Of a stretch of 16,411 bases of DNA, positions 14,539 to 16,411 are shown in pieces. This DNA is from an uncultured Clostridia bacterium (GTDB taxonomy: Bacteria > Bacillota > Clostridia > TANB77 > CAG-508). A model generated the notes under the pieces. That model searched no databases. It was not told the DNA's origin and saw only the letters and a list, made by a program, of their open reading frames with translations. The first letter of the stretch is position 1. Each line of letters starts with the position of its first letter. The stretch covers positions 1-16,411 of the forward strand of contig CALXJN010000036.1 in NCBI GenBank assembly GCA_944388635.1. Reading direction: 5' to 3'. Position numbers and translations under genes: made by a program.

Positions 14539-14820
14539 ATGGCTGATAAAAAACAAAATAATAGAAGAAATAACAGAAATAATGATGATGATTTTAATCC
14601 TAAGTTTAGAAAACAAAGAAAAAAAGTATGCCCATTATGTGCAGATAAAAACTTAGTATTAGATTACAAGAATCCAGACCAATTAAAGAAATTTATAAAT
14701 GATAAAGGTAAAATTTTACCAAGAAGAGCTACTGGAGCTTGTGCTAAACATCAAAGAGATATAACATTAGCAGTTAAAAGATGTAGACATATTGCTATGC
14801 TACCTTATACACAAAATTAA
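14539..14820 (+). CDS. rpsR: 30S ribosomal protein S18
   Basis: A 93-residue S18 with a basic, Asn/Arg-rich N-terminal extension (KKQNNRRNNRNN) and the core KVCPLCADKNLVLDYKN, FINDKGKILPRRATGACAKH and HIAMLPYTQN. The CPLC and CAKH pairs make it the zinc-binding (C+) form. The ribosome binding site is AGGGGGAAAG. Last gene of the operon, followed by a clear terminator. No CGG codons. Confidence 0.97.
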   Translation: MADKKQNNRRNNRNNDDDFNPKFRKQRKKVCPLCADKNLVLDYKNPDQLKKFINDKGKILPRRATGACAKHQRDITLAVKRCRHIAMLPYTQN

Positions 14821-14833
14821 TTTATTATACACT

Positions 14834-14872
14834 AATAGCTGTAACTTACTTGCTTCAATAGTTACAGCTATT
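14834..14872 (+). terminator. Terminator after rpsR
   Basis: AATAGCTGTAAC (14834-14845) pairs with GTTACAGCTATT (14861-14872), followed by a T-rich run. It lies between convergent rpsR and the integrase gene and may serve both. Confidence 0.85.
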
Positions 14873-14896
14873 TTTATTTTTACAAAAACCACTAAT

Positions 14897-16120
14897 TTAA
14901 TGCAATTTTAATGCAACTGATTTTTTGCTTTTAACTTTAATGTAATTATTTTTATTTTTTGAATTTAATTTTATTTTCTTTTTTATTCCCAATTTTAATG
15001 ATATGTTTTTTACACTTCTCGCAACCTCATCATTTCTAAATTTATCAAATATAGTTGTATAGGTGTTAATAGTAGTTGTTATATTGTTATGCCCTAATAA
15101 TTTTTGCAAGACTTCTGCAGGCATTCCTGCTTCTATACATCTTGTTGCATAAGTATGTCTAAGCATATGAATGTTTACATCCCTTGTAGTAATTTTTGTT
15201 TTCTGATTGCAAAGTCGCTTAAAAAAACAATTAGCATTAGGAGGAGTAAAAATAGTTAGATTTTTTGTGCAAAAAATTAAATTATTAGAGTTGTATTGCA
15301 TATTGTTTAACGCATTTATTATATTACTTCTATAAAGAGAAGTAATAGGAACATCTCTATATGATGCAGATGTCTTTGGAGTTTGACCTATTATAGGTTG
15401 CTTATTCTTATCCCTAGAAATTGTCTTAGTAATATGAATAACATTTTTATTTAAGTCTACATCAAGAGGCTGCAAAGCTAAAATTTCTCCAATTCTCATA
15501 CCGGTAAACATAGCTATACTAAACATATCCCCATATTTACTGTTTTTAAACCTTTTGATTAATTCTTTTTGCTCTTCTATTGAAAATGCATCTACTTTTT
15601 TTGTAGCTTTTTTAGATACAGGTTTTATTACATTTCTCATAGGGCTTTTATAGATATAGTCTCTATTAATAGCTTCATTAAAAATTAAATTGAGCTGTAT
15701 CGTTATTTTTTCTATGTAAGAATTGGATAAGTTTGTTGTATCATTTAGAAAATTTTGGATATCTTTAAAAGTAGCTTTTTGAACTTTTATACTTCCTAAA
15801 TCACTTTTTTTGATTTTTTCAAGAGGATAATTGATAGTATTGTAAGAAGTACCTTTTATTTTATTCGTAGCATATTTAGTATCTAATAATTCTTTTCCCA
15901 GTTCATACACAGTAATATCAACTTTCTCGGTAGAGATACCTTTTGAAACATCGTCTAATTTTTTATGAAGTTTTTCTTTTACTTCTTTCCTAGTATTTCC
16001 ATATACTGATTTTCTGTTGAGGCTACCGTCTGCTTTTCTTCCAGCAGTAAATTGTCCAACCCATTTATTAAGTTTTTCTGAGAAATATATTGTTCCTTCT
16101 CCGTTTCCACGTTTTGACAT
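14897..16120 (-). CDS. Tyrosine recombinase/integrase of a mobile element
   Basis: A 407-residue site-specific recombinase. ATG 16120 is chosen over 16195 because AAAGGAG lies eight bases upstream. It has an N-terminal arm-binding segment (GNGEGTIYFSEKLNKWVGQF, about 4-23), a SAM-like core-binding domain (about 60-165) and a C-terminal catalytic domain with Arg209 (FTGMRIGEI), His318-x-x-Arg321 (HMLRH), His344 (LLGHNN) and the nucleophile Tyr354 (NTYTTI), the order known for Tn916- and phage-type integrases. It is placed directly behind the rpsR operon in opposite orientation, so the element presumably extends right beyond the window. No att site is identified. Base use matches its neighbours and no CGG is used as a codon. 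Confidence 0.93.
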   Translation of the reverse strand: MSKRGNGEGTIYFSEKLNKWVGQFTAGRKADGSLNRKSVYGNTRKEVKEKLHKKLDDVSKGISTEKVDITVYELGKELLDTKYATNKIKGTSYNTINYPLEKIKKSDLGSIKVQKATFKDIQNFLNDTTNLSNSYIEKITIQLNLIFNEAINRDYIYKSPMRNVIKPVSKKATKKVDAFSIEEQKELIKRFKNSKYGDMFSIAMFTGMRIGEILALQPLDVDLNKNVIHITKTISRDKNKQPIIGQTPKTSASYRDVPITSLYRSNIINALNNMQYNSNNLIFCTKNLTIFTPPNANCFFKRLCNQKTKITTRDVNIHMLRHTYATRCIEAGMPAEVLQKLLGHNNITTTINTYTTIFDKFRNDEVARSVKNISLKLGIKKKIKLNSKNKNNYIKVKSKKSVALKLH

Positions 16121-16146
16121 AAAAAAACTCCTTTCAAAAACTTGTT

Positions 16147-16198
16147 CTCTTGAAAGAAGTCTAAAAAAATTATATAATAAATAAAACTCTTTCAAGAG
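16147..16198. repeat. 11-bp inverted repeat upstream of the integrase
   Basis: CTCTTGAAAGA (16147-16157) and TCTTTCAAGAG (16188-16198) around 30 AT-rich bases, just upstream of the integrase ribosome binding site. It could be an operator, an arm-type site or a leader hairpin of the integrase transcript. Confidence 0.5.
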
Positions 16199-16207
16199 GA
16201 TTCGTAA

Positions 16208-16247
16208 TAGATAATGTATAAAGTTTAGCGACGGAATACATTATCTA
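16208..16247. repeat. 12-bp perfect inverted repeat
   Basis: TAGATAATGTAT (16208-16219) and ATACATTATCTA (16236-16247) around a 16-base loop, between the divergent integrase gene and the promoter at 16297. Possible operator or recombination site. Confidence 0.5.
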
Positions 16248-16296
16248 TTTATGTATAAATCTCAAAAAATAAACATATATTAGTAATGTCAAATAT

Positions 16297-16325
16297 TTGA
16301 CAAGTTAAATATTATTTGCTATAAT
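16297..16325 (+). promoter_or_regulatory. Consensus sigma-70 promoter
   Basis: A perfect TTGACA (16297-16302), a 17-base spacer and a perfect TATAAT (16320-16325), directing transcription rightwards into the structured RNA starting near 16333. Confidence 0.85.
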
Positions 16326-16337
16326 ATATTTAACAAA

Positions 16338-16397
16338 GCAGGGAGTAGTAGGTTCCTCGTCAGGAGCCTAAAAGGTTTGCAGAGAACCGCTCCTTGC
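16338..16397 (+). ncRNA. Compact three-way-junction RNA leader (candidate riboswitch or small RNA)
   Basis: Three stems fit together: P1 GCAGGGAG (16338-16345) with CTCCTTGC (16390-16397), P2 TAGGTTCC (16349-16356) with GGAGCCTA (16363-16370) and loop TCGTCA, and P3 GGTTT (16374-16378) with GAACC (16384-16388). A T run follows (ACATTTTTTATTTA), so the whole may also end transcription. It begins a few bases after the predicted start from the consensus promoter. GGGAGUAG and CGUCA recall the Mn-sensing yybP-ykoY class, but the fold is too small. Class unassigned; the downstream gene is outside the window. Confidence 0.5.
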
Positions 16398-16411
16398 ACA
16401 TTTTTTATTTA

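Noticed and set aside
14821..14900. Integrase attachment site at the 3' end of rpsR
   Set aside because: No tRNA or duplicated rpsR end is visible in the window, and the other element boundary lies outside it.
16338..16397. yybP-ykoY Mn riboswitch or tRNA
   Set aside because: GGGAGUAG and CGUCA are suggestive, but the element is too short and lacks the four-way layout; no cloverleaf, T-loop or CCA-proximal stem fits a tRNA.

Overview
The window is very AT-rich, with AGGAGG-type ribosome binding sites, a sporulation checkpoint gene set (spoIVB, spoIVFA, spoIVFB), murC, an rpsF-ssb-rpsR operon, a Crp/Fnr-type regulator and pilin-like genes. This points to an endospore-forming, low-GC Gram-positive anaerobe of the Clostridia type. 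No species can be named from the sequence alone.

Layout. 1-4211 (+): five genes for small N-terminally anchored, pilin-like or Tad-like surface/secretion proteins, two of them with terminators behind them. 4313-5585 (+): spoIVB. 5599-5702: a long palindrome. 5713-7817 (-): murC and a Crp/Fnr-family regulator. 7859-8138: two tandem copies of a multi-hairpin repeat, then palindromes and an orphan ATP-cone gene, an MscS channel gene and a third, inverted copy of the repeat (9855-9958). 10064-12446 (+): two small unknown genes, then spoIVFA and spoIVFB. 12489-12962: a pseudopilin-like gene. 13025-13453 (-): a GC-richer, foreign-looking gene. 13583-14820 (+): promoter and rpsF-ssb-rpsR. 14897-16120 (-): a tyrosine recombinase. 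16297-16397 (+): a near-consensus promoter and a compact three-way-junction RNA leader running towards the window edge.

Main discovery. Five genes are each interrupted by what look like +1 frameshifts, nine in total, and all nine have one signature: an in-frame CGG whose C is extra and whose GGN must be read as the next codon. Skipping that C restores a full-length protein every time and places glycine at the site. In SpoIVB (four sites) and SpoIVFA (two sites) the restored glycines fall at expected or invariant family positions, and SpoIVB comes out at 422 residues with its catalytic His, Asp and Ser in the right places. I found no CGG used as an ordinary sense codon in any other native-looking gene here, while out-of-frame CGG (NNC GGN) is common and harmless. 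The reading I propose is that this organism decodes CGGN as a four-base glycine codon, or skips one base at an unassigned CGG. The sites sit in the sporulation-checkpoint and surface-protein genes and are absent from murC, rpsF, ssb and rpsR.

How the genes work together. SpoIVB is the forespore serine peptidase that cuts SpoIVFA, releasing the membrane metalloprotease SpoIVFB to activate pro-sigmaK; all three are encoded here, and two of the three need the CGG event. The foreign-looking gene at 13025-13453 uses CGG three times as an apparent arginine codon and so is a natural counter-example or a recent arrival.
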